64,000 bases of DNA from Phycomyces nitens (GCA_022702545.1 JAHRBC010000004.1:434001-498000); one strand, 5' to 3'. Numbered from the stretch's first letter, positions 36,084 through 49,074 are shown. Notes: a model not told the origin generated them from the letters alone. Numbers and translations: made by a program.

Positions 36084-36698
36084 CAAATTTACCCGTAAAT
36101 TTCTGCTGAAACTTTGTAAAGCACAAGTTTTTGATTTTGATTTTTTTTAAATAGACATTTATACAAATATTTACTTTATTGATTTATTTGCAAGTCGAAA
36201 ACTGTTCTTACATGTTTAAGAATCCAAATGAATTTCTTTTCTTTTTTAATAATAGAAAATATATATATAAACGTCTATTAAGCTTGGGTAGAGTATCATT
36301 GTATCGCTGCCTACATCATATATATATATACATAGAGAGAGAAAGAGAATGCAAGATTGCTTAAACGTATGCTGATAATGACAAAGAGGGAATGAATGAG
36401 TTTAGATGATGAAGATAAAAGAAAAGTATGGCATAAGTGATTGTTTCCAGTCATGGTTCTCTTAGGATGATAGAGGTTATAAAGGGGAGCATATATACAA
36501 GGTTTGCCAGATGAGAATATAGAAAAAAAAACGTTATAGTTAAAGAGAGGTAAAGAGAGAGGAGGGGGAGATATAAGGGCAAGCGATTCAATGACACAAT
36601 AGAAAGCGTTTTTTTTTTAAAAAAAAAAAACAAAATAAATAAATATATAAAGATAGTTGGTGTGTGAAATAGGAGAGGGACATATGGGAATAAGGAGA
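36084..36698. other. 3' region of the C2H2 gene and spacer
   Basis: AT-rich with a (TA) run near 36319-36331 and poly-T/poly-A at 36608-36631. I see no gene; the 61-codon plus frame at 36179-36364 is not convincing. Confidence 0.45.
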
Positions 36699-37418
36699 TC
36701 AGAGTAGAGAATGAATGGGCGGGAGTGTGATTGGCTCGAGTGAGTCTGACATGATCGGTATTCTTCTTGCCCATGGCGAGAATAGGTGGGACGGGGACGG
36801 AAGAGCTGGGCGATCGACGGAAGAATAGGCCATACTACACTCTATAGGTTGTGGTTTCTGGTCGATCAATGGTGGAAGGGTGAAGATCGCCCTGGGTTGA
36901 GTCGGGAAGCGGCGGGAGGCGGTAGGCTGTGGACAAAGGGTCGGGGAGCTGGTGGGTGTATAGACGATTTCACTTTCCGAGTCCGAGCAGTATGGAGTCT
37001 GCGTCATCGCGAGGGTTGTGGGAGGAAGCGGAAAAAAAGAGCGTTCCTGTGTGGATTCGAATGAAGAGGTGGTGGAGAGTGCGGGGCTCGGAGGAAGGGA
37101 GAAATGAGGTGGTAGCCGGGCTGGTTCGATGGTCGGGTAGGACATGAGTGTCGGCAGGGGGCGAATCATGGTTGTGGTTGTTGCCTTGCGTTCTCTGCGC
37201 TTGTTTGGCGATGTGTGGATTCGAGTGTGTCTGGTAAGCTCGTCCAGACGGGAGAAGCGCTTCTCGCAGCCATTAAATGTACATGAATGAGGCTTCTCTC
37301 CAGTATGAGTGCGGATATGGCGTGTTTGATGCTCTAGTCGATAAAATGCTTTTGAACACATTGGGCAATTGTAAGCCCGACGTGTAGTGGTCGATCTCTT
37401 GGCTCGGTCAGCTGTCAT
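36699..37418 (-). CDS. CreA/Mig1-like C2H2 zinc-finger regulator
   Basis: This is a nuclear DNA-binding protein of the family that carries out carbon catabolite repression in fungi. The start at 37418 ([15 protein letters not shown]) gives 239 residues with the fingers at residues about 17-70. Finger 1 is [21 protein letters not shown] (C2-12-H3) and finger 2 is [19 protein letters not shown] plus TRIH (C4-12-H3), joined by TGEKPHS, the CreA/Mig1 arrangement that reads GC-rich SYGGRG sites. The base-contacting residues R, E/H and R of both helices are kept, with Leu replacing the usual Ser in RSDELTR. The remainder is Pro/Ser/Thr-rich. The frame stays open upstream to an ATG at 37763, but that part looks like translated leader, and a TTTTCCTAG acceptor-like sequence sits at about 37449-37457. 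Confidence 0.88.
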   Translation of the reverse strand: MTADRAKRSTTTRRAYNCPMCSKAFYRLEHQTRHIRTHTGEKPHSCTFNGCEKRFSRLDELTRHTRIHTSPNKRRERKATTTTMIRPLPTLMSYPTIEPARLPPHFSLPPSPALSTTSSFESTQERSFFPLPPTTLAMTQTPYCSDSESEIVYTPTSSPTLCPQPTASRRFPTQPRAIFTLPPLIDQKPQPIECSMAYSSVDRPALPSPSHLFSPWARRIPIMSDSLEPITLPPIHSLL

Positions 37419-39456
37419 GGATGTGGAGAGGGAAGGATGTTGTGGGCTAGGAAAAAGAAAGCAATAAGTAAAGGAGGATGGGTTGCTCGGTTTTATAGTG
37501 ATAAGGCTTGGGATTTTATTTGCTGACACTAAAGAGATATCGATGAAGGGCGAGAATTGTCTATCAAATAGATTTTGCCATTCAGAATGAGTAGATCTGT
37601 GCGATAACCATTTTGCCACGCGCGGATGATTAAAACGGTGTTCGGGTCTATAATAAGGGCAAACGGAGTCATAATATATTGTGTAGAAAGAACAAATTTT
37701 GCACTCTGTATCCTTTTGGTTGTGTGATGAACAATTTCCTTTGCTTGTTTTGCTCATGTTCATCCAAAAACAATTATAAAATAAATAACCTTAGCCTAAA
37801 TCTAAAGCGCAGCATTATACAGTACAGGCATCACCACACTGCCAAATAAATAACTAAATTCCCAGCCCTGTTTTCCCCATGGGCCATTTCACCTGCAAAA
37901 TTCCAAATAATCCTTTATCTTGACCATCTATACCCCCCGTGTTTCCCCTCCCCCCCCTTTCTCTCTTTCTCTCTCTGCCTCTGTCTGTCTCTAACCCCCT
38001 CCATGTAATTTTCGTCTGTCTTGTTCACTCCAAATCCCCCCTCTTTTTCATGTATCTTATCACCTCATACAATTCAACCTCCTTGTTTTATTTTAAAATT
38101 ATATACAGTGTGCATTACATCTATACATATATACACACACGTCTTTTTTTATTGTCTTGTCAAGTTTGGTAGTTTGATTAATAACAAGTCTCCATGATAA
38201 CAAGCATGTACTGGAATGTGCCTCAGTCTTGTTCAACATTAAAAAAGAACCAAATTCAAGGTTCTGGCACTCGGACAGATTCCCGTACAATGGACTAATT
38301 TCGTGTCTAGTCCGTCTCAAAAAAGGACATCTCCAAAAAAACAACAAAAACAATCAATGGAGCACTTTGAATTCCACATGGCCACTTTTATATCTTGGTG
38401 TCACCAGGCCCGTACGTTTTCCCATATAACCTACAGCCAAACTGCTTCTATCTTGTTAACAATAGCAAATCATTGTTTTATTTTTTTTGGGTATTGGGTC
38501 CAAAGGGCTCACATGTAGCTACATTGTCTTTTAACCCCCCAGAAAAAAAAGCGCACCACTGTAACGATTTGCCACACAGACACACCTTCAGTGTCATGCC
38601 ACTTGGAAGCTAAATCTCCCAGTTTTGGGAAATGTGTTGTCCTCTCCGGAACAAAAGAGATATAAATTATTGCAATATTATAATAAATTGACGGCTATTT
38701 AATATGATCGATCCAAGTGAATGGATTGTGGTTCATTTGTTATCCTGTAGATCTAAATGGGCTTACAAGGTGTAAAATAGATGTAAAAAGTGGAATGCTC
38801 TTAATATTATTTATATATATGTATATGGATTTAATGTTTAAGTAGCCGGTTAAACACCAACGTGCTTGACTCTATATGGTCATGTCCCGAGCCACAGCCC
38901 GTTACACGCACAAGAGTGAGTAGAATTTCAATAGTTTCTCAACCACCAAGATACAAGAATTCAAATCATATATTTCGCAAACAATCTCAATATAAACCCT
39001 CAGAGGGGTTTCCAATCGACAAACTCTTGTTGCTCAAAAATAATAATACTAATAATAATTGTATTTGCGTTTATCAACTAATCTATGCTGCCCGATAGAC
39101 AGCTCACATATCTTTTCACTTGCACCCCTCTGCAACTTATCTGCTGACAAGAAACTGCCTATATGGATCACCAGGCAAGAAAATCTTGTGATTGATTGAG
39201 AGAATTTCCCCACCCTTGCCTGTAAAGCCTTTTTTTGTGCCCAAAAATGCCCTCTTTATTTATTTTGACCTTGTAAAGCCTTTTTTATCAAATAACTCAT
39301 ATTTTATTAACCAAACAAATCAATAAATAAACAAAAATATGAATCGCATATGAATTTTGAGTATTCTCACAAGAGAGCGTCACAATTCAGCGTTTATTTT
39401 AGCTTTTATACACGCAAATCCAAGTCCATACTGGCCTTTAGCTGATTGATCACAGC
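37419..39456. other. divergent promoter region of the C2H2 and methyltransferase genes
   Basis: About 2 kb between divergent starts at 37418 (-) and 39457 (+). A pyrimidine-rich tract with CCCCTCC and long C/T runs at 37927-37986 lies upstream of the zinc-finger gene and is typical of a fungal promoter. Several short plus frames (38229-38613) overlap one another and have no domain. No other gene is supported. Confidence 0.5.
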
Positions 39457-40404
39457 ATGATTGAGATTGATGGTCAGAAATGGCCCACAATAAATCTAGC
39501 TGACATTCGCGCTCTTGTTCCAGAGATCGTCGTATGGATTACCACTTTCTATTTAAAAAAAACTGATTCATTAAAACAATTAATAGATCAAGATTGAAAG
39601 TGATTCAAAAACAGGATTCTCAATCGACAGTTGTGCATCAGGCCCCATTCCTAAACCAGAAAAACAGGCGCTGAACGATCTATCTCCAGATTCTTTAAAG
39701 GAATGGCAAGAGTATACTCTTGATGACTTTTCTGTTTATGGATCCACCCGTCATAAGCTTCAGTCACTCATCAACCCATTGGCAAAAATGAGGTTTGAAG
39801 GAGTGATCACTGACAGTAAAGGCAATTCGGTGAGGGTTTGCAAAGGAGAAATGACCTTGGCAAGTTTGACAGGAATGGCAGACGATTCAGAATACCCGAG
39901 TGTCTGGCTGAGAAGTTCTTCCAACAAGGATGAGATTTATTATCTTCTCAAGACACCTAGCAGAGAATATCAGCCACTTTTTGACGAATTTAAATGGAGT
40001 CTACGCCTGTCAAAAATAATTTTGTATGTGAATTTAGTATATGATGGATTGAATGGCTGTCAAGATGACATTATTAACACCAACAATATACATGTGCATT
40101 TGTCTACCCTAGCAATTTCCTCAATCTCTATACAGATGCAACCGTAAAAGACACAAAGCTAGGTGGTCTATTGAACCAGCATGCCTGTCAAAAGTATCCT
40201 GACGAACGTAAGTTAACTGGTATCAAACTTGATTTGATTTGGCTGCTTATACTTGTGTTTATCAGCTTGGGCAAAGTGGAATCTATTTCCTCATATCATG
40301 ACACACGCACATTCGCTCCTCGACCAAATCTGTTTCTTGGTAGTGAATACTTTTTCTTCTTCTTCTTTTAATATTTTTGGTACCAAAAGTATAGAATTAT
40401 TCTC

Positions 40405-40439
<35 letters not shown>

Positions 40440-43400
40440 TTAAAGAATATGGCCTTGAACCAATTGCTCAATCCATGTCTTCTAGTCTGATGAAGTCACA
40501 GCCGAAATACATTCTCATCCATTCTGGAATAGTAAGGTATTTATGATTGATTTGCCCAGCCTACTGATCTACTCGATCTTCTTCTTTTTTTTTTCAAGAC
40601 CCTATTTTCGAAACTCCAAGAAAGAAGCTCACGGGTCGAGTAAGTCTGGTGCACAATAAACCCATCCCAAGCTAAAGATCATCATATTGGACAACTATCC
40701 AGGTCATCAAAACACCATTTTATCAGGATGAGATGATAATTGTCACACCTTTAGCGCACACGTTCTTTACGCCGATTTTTGGTGACTTTATAAAGGTCAA
40801 CAAGCCAAAAGGCTATCCAAAAATCAGTCTAAAGGATCTACCAGCTGCTTCGGCTGTAATGATGAAGGACTTTTTTAGAGAACCAAAGGGTAAAAGCAAA
40901 TATAGAGTGCTTGATTCTGACCTCTGGTGTCTGGAAGACCCACTTGGATTTCAAGAAGGCTGCGTTTACTTTAACAAGGTTTTGATTGACACTCAATTTG
41001 TTCATGTTGGAGACTGTGTGCAATTGAGAAACGAAGACATGGACATATGGATTGCGTAAGTAGATGTATAGCAGATGTACATTTGGGATGAGAGCAGAAA
41101 TATTGGTAGTAATATGATTGAATATTCTTTTAGGCGAGTTACTTCAATATACTATACCGACCCAAAGAATCCCAAGATTAAGATCCACTGGCTATACAAG
41201 AGCTCTGATACTGTACTTGCGCCTATAGACAATAGAGAACAGCATTTCTCGCCAAAAGAACTTTGGTACACTCATCACTGTGAATGCAAATCAAGTGTAG
41301 AACTACCTTTATGTACGATATACCGCAAAGTCAATGTCAGGTTCAATAGCACCTGGTGTCCAGGTAATTTATACTTGTTTTTTTTTGGGTGAAATGTATC
41401 TTACTCGTATATTCTAGACAAACCACATCATTACTTTTGTAAAAGCTTCTACTCCCACTTGACGGCCTGGTTCGAGGACCTCAAACCAGCCCATCTAGAG
41501 ATCTCCAATAGATGTTCCTGCCGACCTCCTTCCCTTGCAGAGTCGTTGGATAAATTCAAAAAGCATGCCGTCGGAGATCTTGTCCATCTCACCCATCTTC
41601 ATACCTTGCTAACCTTGCACGAAATCGTGTCAATTACAGAAGCTGCAGTTGAACTTCGTCCCTTGCTTTTACTTGACCAACTCCCTAAAGAACATGTTTC
41701 CATGTGCTTACCTCACAAAGGCCGTAGATTCCAGAATGAAGTTGTGTACTCTGAAACAACAACGACCTTTTCTATTGCTGAACTTGTTGAAGGTTCATTT
41801 GTCAAACATATCGAGACAACTCACCTGGAATTCTATGAGCCTTCTAATCCATTACCAAACAATCTGGCTCACAATGGAGCAGGTCATCATGTAAGACCTC
41901 TTGAATATTAAACAATTGCTTACTCTTTTTTTTGCCTAGTATTTTTTCAACAAAGTATTTGATTCTGAAGCAAATATCTTGTCTCCTTTGACTGACTCGG
42001 CTAAATTCAATATTATTTATCCTCCCTGGAAATCCAATGCCAAGAAATTGGCCACACTTGATCTATTCTGTGGTGGTGGAAGCTTTGGCCATGGTTTGGA
42101 GGATTCTGGTATTGCTGAATGCAAATGGTAAAAAAAGCAAAAAACATTTGGAAATCTAGACTCTGGAAATCTCAAAAAGAAAATCTCTATTTCTTACAGG
42201 GCAGTTGATGTGTTTGATTCAGCATTACACACCTACTCTGTAAATACAGAACGTCCTCACACTGTTCATTATGAGAGCGTAAATGCGCTCTTGAAGGAGA
42301 CCATTAATAACAAACCTCGCTCCAATTGGCCTGTAAAAGTAATGTATTTGGTAGCTAGGGATCTCCCATCCCTCCTTTGGTTCTGATGGTTTAGTATTTT
42401 TAGGGTGAAGTAGATTTAATTATTGCCGGAAATCCCTGCCAAGGATTCAGTCGATTGAACGCTTTTCAATTTGACACCTCTTCTATCAAAAAAAGGTACC
42501 GAGAGATTCATAATACGTTTTTCTTTTCTTTTTTAAAACATACTACTAATATTAATTCTTATAACATAGTGCTTTGCTGGCTAGTGTAGCATCCTATATA
42601 GAGCATTATCGCCCTCGGTTTTTTCTAATGGAAAATGTAGCAAACCTGATTCGATTCCAATACAAAAAGAGTGAAGATTCAGAAGAGCTTCTTCCTTTTA
42701 ATCAAACAATTGGACTATTCGTTAAGCTGGGATACCAGGTCCGATGGGGTGTCATTGACGCGAGTTCTCATGGTCTTCCGCAGGTAAATATTGTCTAGAT
42801 AAGCAAAAACACATTTTTAACAAGACGGTTATGTGAGTGTAGATCAGGAACCGTGTTTTCATTTGGGGTGCCGGTGAGATTTGATTTGTTTGACTAGACA
42901 ACCAGGTTTTGGGTTCACACGTCTTTTTTTTTTTTTTTTTTTTTTTTTTAGCTCCTGGTGAGTCTTTGCCAACGTTTCCTATATCTTCACACATGAAAAG
43001 TCTCGGAGGTATGTGGGGAAAGGGTGTATTTCTTCCAAATGGCTATCAGACGGATGGTATGCACCAAGAGGAAAAGACTGCATTTCCAAAGAGTACCATT
43101 AGACGGGCCATTAAAGATCTTCCTAAGATCTCTAAAAAAAGAAAGGTAAGACTGGATAAACATCTTTGTTGACCTTTTAATGCTAAAGATTCGTTACCTT
43201 GACCCATAATATAGTTTCCAGCAGAATGGGTTGATCATAAAACACTTCCAGTCTCCAAAATTATACAAGACATTATTGACATTATTCCTACAAGTCCAAA
43301 AGGATCTGGGGTTATCGATCTCTTGGAAATATGTCCAATGCACCCAAATCTAGATTCACCGTAAGTGTCTTTATCCATCGACTTGTTTTTAAAAAAAGCC

Positions 43401-43924
43401 ATCTAATCAACCAATTGGTTTTCCTTTTAAAAAAAGATATGTTAAAAAGTAAGTAGTCTTGATAAGTGTCTAGGATCCAGAACCATCTTGTCCAACTTAT
43501 TGACTCTTTCTTTCTTTTTTTATACATCGGCTTTTGTAGGTTGAAGTATCTAAAACGTACTAACTCGGATATCAAGTTTCGAGATCTGACGCGTGTTGAT
43601 CCAAACAATGTCATCTCGACTGTCACGACCGCTCCTTCATACAGAGGATTCCAAGCCATGCCGGCCGTCCATTACTCTGAGCCCCGAATACTGAGTCTAC
43701 GTGAATATGCAAGGGCCCAAGGCAAGTTGATATAGACGCAAAAATATACAGACTTTTATATGAAATTTACAAAAAATAATAATAATATTCTGGACACATT
43801 TGCTTTTATAGGATTCTTGGATACCGATGTTATAATTGGACCCCTGCGTGACAAGCATCGTATCGTTGGAAATGCTGTAGCACGACCAGTAGCATTCGCT
43901 CTTGGACTCAATGTTAAAGTCTAA
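39457..43924 (+). CDS. DNA (cytosine-5) methyltransferase, DIM-2/DNMT1-like, with BAH region
   Basis: This predicted nuclear enzyme transfers a methyl group from S-adenosylmethionine to cytosine in DNA. Exon 1 is 39457-39531 (MIEIDGQKWPTINLADI), exon 2 39587-40023 and exon 3 40113-40207. The N-terminal part (LKTPSREYQPLFDEF) resembles the replication-foci (RFTS) region of DNMT1. After 40700 come a BAH domain (CVYFNKVLIDTQFVHVGD ... IARVTSIYY) and a second BAH-like part with CSC. The catalytic domain has motif I LDLFCGGGSFGHGLEDSG, motif IV GNPCQGFS with the nucleophilic Cys, motif VI ENV, motif VIII QIRNR, motif IX RVDPNNVISTVTTAPS and motif X GNAVARPVA, all intact. Motif IV reads GNPC rather than the common GPPC. 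Splicing between 40208 and 40700 is unclear: I could not find one frame-consistent path there, so an error, an unusual splice or a lesion is possible. The last codons are at 43916-43924. Confidence 0.92.
40405..40438. repeat. (ATT) microsatellite in a methyltransferase intron
   Basis: About eleven ATT units inside the poorly resolved intron region of the methyltransferase gene. The length probably varies between strains. Confidence 0.8.
43437..43448 (+). other. 12-nt microexon of the methyltransferase gene
   Basis: The sequence ATATGTTAAAAA lies between a TTTTAAAAAAAG acceptor and a GTAAGT donor. Including it joins ...NLDSP to YVKK and then LKYLKRTNSDIK without breaking the frame: the upstream exon ends in phase 2 before GTAAGT and the downstream exon begins after TTTGTAG. 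Without it the Pro codon and the frame are lost. Confidence 0.75.
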
Positions 43925-46628
43925 AGTTGTAAATGTGTACAGTCTATTTTTATTTTATTTTTCCTCTAAAGCAAAGCCTTTTTAAATCTCAAGTATGACA
44001 CCAGCATATACACACACACACAAAAAAACAAGTTTTGGGTATTTGAATGAGTTCCCCCTCTTTATGGTCCCTGAGCGGTGCCAATAATTCGGATTTCCAT
44101 ACAAAGTAATCCCAAAGATCGACACCCGAGTGTTCGGTAAGAAACGGTAAACGGGAAACGGGGGGAGTGATATGTGTAACCATGGTTCCCCTTGAAACAC
44201 AGTTTGTAGGATTGAATCTCAGATATATTACACATTATTACATAAATCTATATATGCATGTATTGTTGATTTTGACACGTTACTTTTCAGGCCAGAGAGT
44301 GAGGGTATCTATGGAACAATTGAATCAAATTTATAAAAATAATACAATCTGACGTACAGATTGCATTTAATGGTGTGAGTTTATGAAATGATGTTGTACA
44401 ATGCGATTAAACTTTTTTTTAAGAAAAAATATATATATATATAAAAATAATAATAATTATTAATATCCTTATTATCGTACTCATCTATAGACCTTAAAAT
44501 GTGGGGTGCATTCTTCACACCCCATAGCAAACTAAAGAGGTCATGAGAAATGCTTTTCTTTTGCTTAGTTTAGGGCTCCAAGGCCTTTTCTTCTTCTTAT
44601 TATTGCTCTGGTTGCGAGGATCCAGAGAATAAATTAATCAACGAATAATTTGTAGAAACTTTAACCCGGTGTCTATTTTTGAAGGGACTAAATTACGGCA
44701 CATCTCGCTTCAGACCATTCCGTTTCCCTCCCACACTTTACGTATTTACCCTTTAGGATCTTGTACCGCGTTAACCCCAACCAACACACAAAAAAAAAGG
44801 AAGATGCAATATCTTTGAACCACAGAAGGAAAAAGGCTTTTTATTTTTATATATATATTTTTATTATTTTTATAAAACGGCCATTTGTTTTTTAGGGATA
44901 AAATATGCCACAGGGTTGGACATCACGTGCGAGTCGAGGCCTTTGCCCTACACCATAGTCGTACATCTTGGGCTGGTTTAATGTCTCTTTTATCTCTGTT
45001 TTTTCTTTGATTTGTGCTGCAGTAAAGCTGATTGTGGATCAACAAGGCATTGGGATAGTCAAAATACCAGGAGACATGGAATAAATTAGAAATCTCGTTG
45101 GCCATTGATAATTGGGTCTTGGCAATATAATTTGCTGATCTCCAGATTTGCTTACCTAAATCATAAGCATTTTATCACTTGCTTAGATAATCCAATGTTT
45201 GATTAATATTATCGATCATATAGAATATCTGTCAATCCTTAAATAAGCCAAGTTGACAAGCTCATTAGTATATACCCTAAAATACTTGTTTTTAATAATC
45301 AATAAGCCAACCTAGGCTATAATTGAATGCTTTATGGGGATTGTAATACTGTCATAAGCAAACCGGCTTTCCTGCACTTGCACAGCTAGATCAAGACTGA
45401 TACTCTGTTGAATATCACCTAATATCCTGCAAACAAACAGTCTAGATTGACTAATATCGAGAATATATATCTACAAACTTGTGCTTTTATTTTATTTCTG
45501 GTAGAGAAGCCTATTAAACAAGAAGCATTCACCACGTTTCCAAAATGCTTTTCTTTGGTTTCTTGACTATTATACCTAAACCTATTTTCTATCATTTTTT
45601 TTTAGCCTGGCACTGTGTATCTTGGCGATACAATCTAGACATCTAGGTATCTAGGTATCTAGGTATCTAGGTATCTAGGTATTTCCTTTATCACCTTTTT
45701 ACCAACAATTATACAGCCCTGGGTGTGTTACCCACGAGCATATTACTGCCTTTCCAGCGTGGGATCATGACCCTTTGAATTGGGTGATTCATGTCTGGTA
45801 AGAAATTATTTTTACTCCACATTCTCCTTCTTCTTATCTGTAATTTCTCGTCACATGTTCATATAAAAAGGGAATCTGATAGTTGTGTACCACCAAACAA
45901 GCAAGAAATCCACCTCTCGAATGATTGTCTAGGACCCAATAGCCGAGACTACAAGACCGATCAATAATATATACATATTTATACTTATTAGTCTTGTCCA
46001 ATTAGACTTTCTTATTGTCCATTCGACAAAATAATAATAATAATAATAATAGAATTTGCCTAGAATTCAAACATTTTTTTTAGAATGCAGATTTCATATG
46101 AACCCAAGAGCATCTTATTCAAATGTATTTTTATTACTATTATTATTTGCAGAATTGCCATTATGGTGCAACGTCTCTTCAATAATCAAAAAGATCGTGT
46201 GCAAAAATTGGCAAATTATACTAATTGCTTATCAGAACGGATCTACACCCTTTACATTTCCTTGTCTCAAGCATCTTTAATGAACCTGGATTTGTTAAAA
46301 ATAAAAACAAATTTTTAATTTTGTAACATGATTATCATGAACCACTTTTTTATTTCAAACAGGTGCCTTCAAAAAAAGTGTGGGCTTGTCAGGATCCAAA
46401 GAAAAAAGGTTTTTTTTTCCTTGATTTACAGTCCATGATAGAGTCTCTATAATAATTGATTTTATAATATAGTATATAATATATAATATAATACTTCTAA
46501 AGTGTAAATTTTAATGTTCAAGTTTTTTGGGGGGGGGTGGTTTTTTTTTATATATGATAAAGCTATACATGCATGGTGGGAATCTATTATAACGTCCCAA
46601 AGAAATATATATGTTCAAGATGATCCAT
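43925..46628. other. convergent 3' spacer, no gene seen
   Basis: 2.7 kb between the converging methyltransferase and EF-G genes. It holds an 8-bp tandem repeat (ATCTAGGT, about five units, 45640-45684), an (AAT) run at 46030-46051 and (TA) runs. Short frames such as minus 45105-44923 are not convincing. Confidence 0.5.
45640..45684. repeat. tandem repeat of ATCTAGGT, about 5 units
   Basis: Perfect 8-bp head-to-tail units in intergenic DNA. Each unit contains the palindrome CTAG. No function is evident. Confidence 0.9.
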
Positions 46629-49074
46629 CTATTTGGTCTTTGAAGCCTCCTTCTTCTTGTACTCCTGAATAAGCTGTTCCTGGACGTGGGTTTGGACAGG
46701 CTGGTGATCCTTGTACTCCATCGAGAACTCACCCTTGCCCTGAGTGGCCGAACGAAGCTCGGTAGAGTAACCAAACATGTCGTTGAGGGGAACATCGGCA
46801 GTGACATTAAAGTAATCTTCCTGGATTTCAGTATCAACAACAGTGCCCTTGCGCTTGTTGAGACCACCGATAACTGCACCCTGGAACTCAGTGGGAGCAG
46901 TAATGGCAACGTTCATAATGGGCTCGAGAATAGTAGGCTTGGCCTTGGCAAATGCTTCGATAAAGGCGTTCTTGGTGGCAATTCTGAAAGCCAATTCACT
47001 AGAATCGACAGCATGGGAAGCACCATCCTCAAGAACCATACGCAGACCGTTGACGGGGTGGCCGATAAGAGGACCCTTTTCGAGAGCATCGACGAAACCC
47101 TTTTCGCAAGCAGGGATGAAGTTGGTAGGAATGTTACCACCAATCACACGGTTCTCGAAAGCGACATCCTTGCCAGTCTCCTCATCAAGCTCCATTGGCT
47201 CCAAGACACCCATAACACGACCAAACTGACCGGCACCACCAGACTGCTTCTTGTGAGTGTAGTTGAACTTGGCGGCCTGGGTGATGGTCTCACGGAATGC
47301 TACCTGGGGCTTACCAGTAGAGCACTCGACATTGTACTCACGCTTCATACGCTCGACGTAGATCTGGAGATGGAGTTCACCCATACCAGAGATAATGGTC
47401 TCCTTGCTCTCCTTGTCAACATGGACACGGAAAGTAGGATCTTCCTTTTGGAAACGGTTGAGGGCCTTTGAGAAGTTGGGGCTCTCCTTGCCAATGGGGC
47501 TCAGAGAGAGAGAGATGACGGGCTGGGGAACAAACATGGAGGAGAGCGAGACCTGGACGGTACCATCGGTAAATGTATCACCACTGGCACAGTCGACACC
47601 AAACATGGCACCAATCTCGCCAGCTCCAAGTTCATCAACATCCTCCATATCAGAAGCATGCATACGAACAAGACGGGGGACCTTGATCTTCTTTCCAGTC
47701 TTTACATTGGTAATGAAAGAGCCCTTCTTGAGAGCACCCTGGTAGATGCGCATGTAGGTAAGCTGACCATAGCGACCTTCTTCGAGCTTGAAAGCAAGAC
47801 CGACAAAGGGGTTTCCAGTGTAAGGGGTGAGTTCGACAGGCTTCTCGCCATCAGCAATGTTGAGAGCAGTGTTGGTGACTTCGGTGGGGTTGGGCAGGTA
47901 ATCAACAATGGCGTTCAACAAGGGCTGGACAGCTGTGTTCTTGAATGCAGATCCCATCAACACAGGAGTAAACTTAAGGTTAATGGTAGCAGTACGGATA
48001 GCAGTAATAAATTGTTCAGCAGTAGGGATTTCCTCATTGAGATAAATGTCGGCGATGTTGTCGTCCACATTAGCCAGTTGTTCGATAAGTTCATGGCGTT
48101 TCTCGGTAGCAAGGTCAATCAGGTCGGCAGGAATGTCTTTGGAAACCAAGTTTTCACTATTTCAGACATGAGTTACTCGTCCTTTTAAGCCTTTTTCCAC
48201 ATCTACCCCCAACTACAACTTGATAATAATAATAATAATATGATGATGATTATTTACCCATTATCGCCTTCATTGTACAGAGCCTTCCACTGGATCAGAT
48301 CAACAACACCGCGGAACTGGTCCTCGGTACCAATGGGGATCTGAACAGCAGCAGCAGTCAACTTGAGCTTTTGTCTCATTTGGTCAATAATACGGAAGGG
48401 GTTGGCACCGGCTCTGTCCATCTTGTTGATGAACGAGAGACGAGGGACATTATAACGACGCATCTGACGATCGACAGTGATCGTCTGAGACTGGACACCA
48501 GATACAGAGCAGAGAATCAAACAGGCACCATCCAACACACGCAAAGCACGCTCAACTTCGATAGTAAAGTCAACGTGACCAGGAGTGTCAATGATATTCA
48601 CATTGTAATCACCCCAGCTGGCATAAGTAGCAGCCGACTGGATAGTGATTCCCTTTTCTCTTTCCAATTCCATGGAGTCCATCTTGGCTCCCACACCATC
48701 ACGACCACGAACATCGTGAATCTCCTTGATACGGCCGGTATAGAACAAGATACGTTCTGTACAGGTAGTCTTTCCGGAATCAATGTGAGCAGAGATACCA
48801 ATGTTACGGAGCATGCTCAGACGTTTCTACAAGACAACCATTAGATCTCTATCCAATTCACCAAAGAAAAAAAAACACAATATCCACTCACCATATCTGC
48901 ACCGTCGATGGGTTTCTCGGTCGAGGTTGATTGGAAACGACGCAACATCGAGACAGGTACGGAATAGGTCTGCTGGGCAGCCAAAGGTGCTGATGCAGCA
49001 ACTGCATTCTGGAATGCAGCAACAGACTGAGCCCTTCCGGGTAGCCCTCCAAAGAGGGTTTTCACAAATGACAT
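46629..49074 (-). CDS. MEF1: mitochondrial translation elongation factor G
   Basis: This GTPase drives tRNA-mRNA translocation on the mitochondrial ribosome (EF-G1mt, yeast MEF1). Exons 49074-48892, 48826-48258 and 48156-46629 give 759 residues, normal for the family. The first 50 residues ([20 protein letters not shown] ... MLRRFQSTS) form an Arg/Ser/Ala-rich mitochondrial targeting peptide. GTPase motifs: G1 AHIDSGKTT, switch region [13 protein letters not shown]3 DTPGH and G4 NKMDR. Domain II and later segments follow in order ([74 protein letters not shown]), ending ...[12 protein letters not shown]. Codon use is much more GC-biased at the third position than in the flanking DNA, consistent with good expression. 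The coding sequence is intact and the splice phases close perfectly. Confidence 0.97.

Noticed and set aside
37419..37763. 115-codon N-terminal extension of the CreA-like protein
   Set aside because: The open frame reads like leader sequence and an acceptor-like TTTTCCTAG lies inside it; the start at 37418 sits at the normal distance before finger 1. Not fully excluded.
46686..48188. Long plus-strand open frames opposite EF-G (up to 261 codons)
   Set aside because: They are antisense shadows of the GC-biased EF-G coding strand and show no domain.
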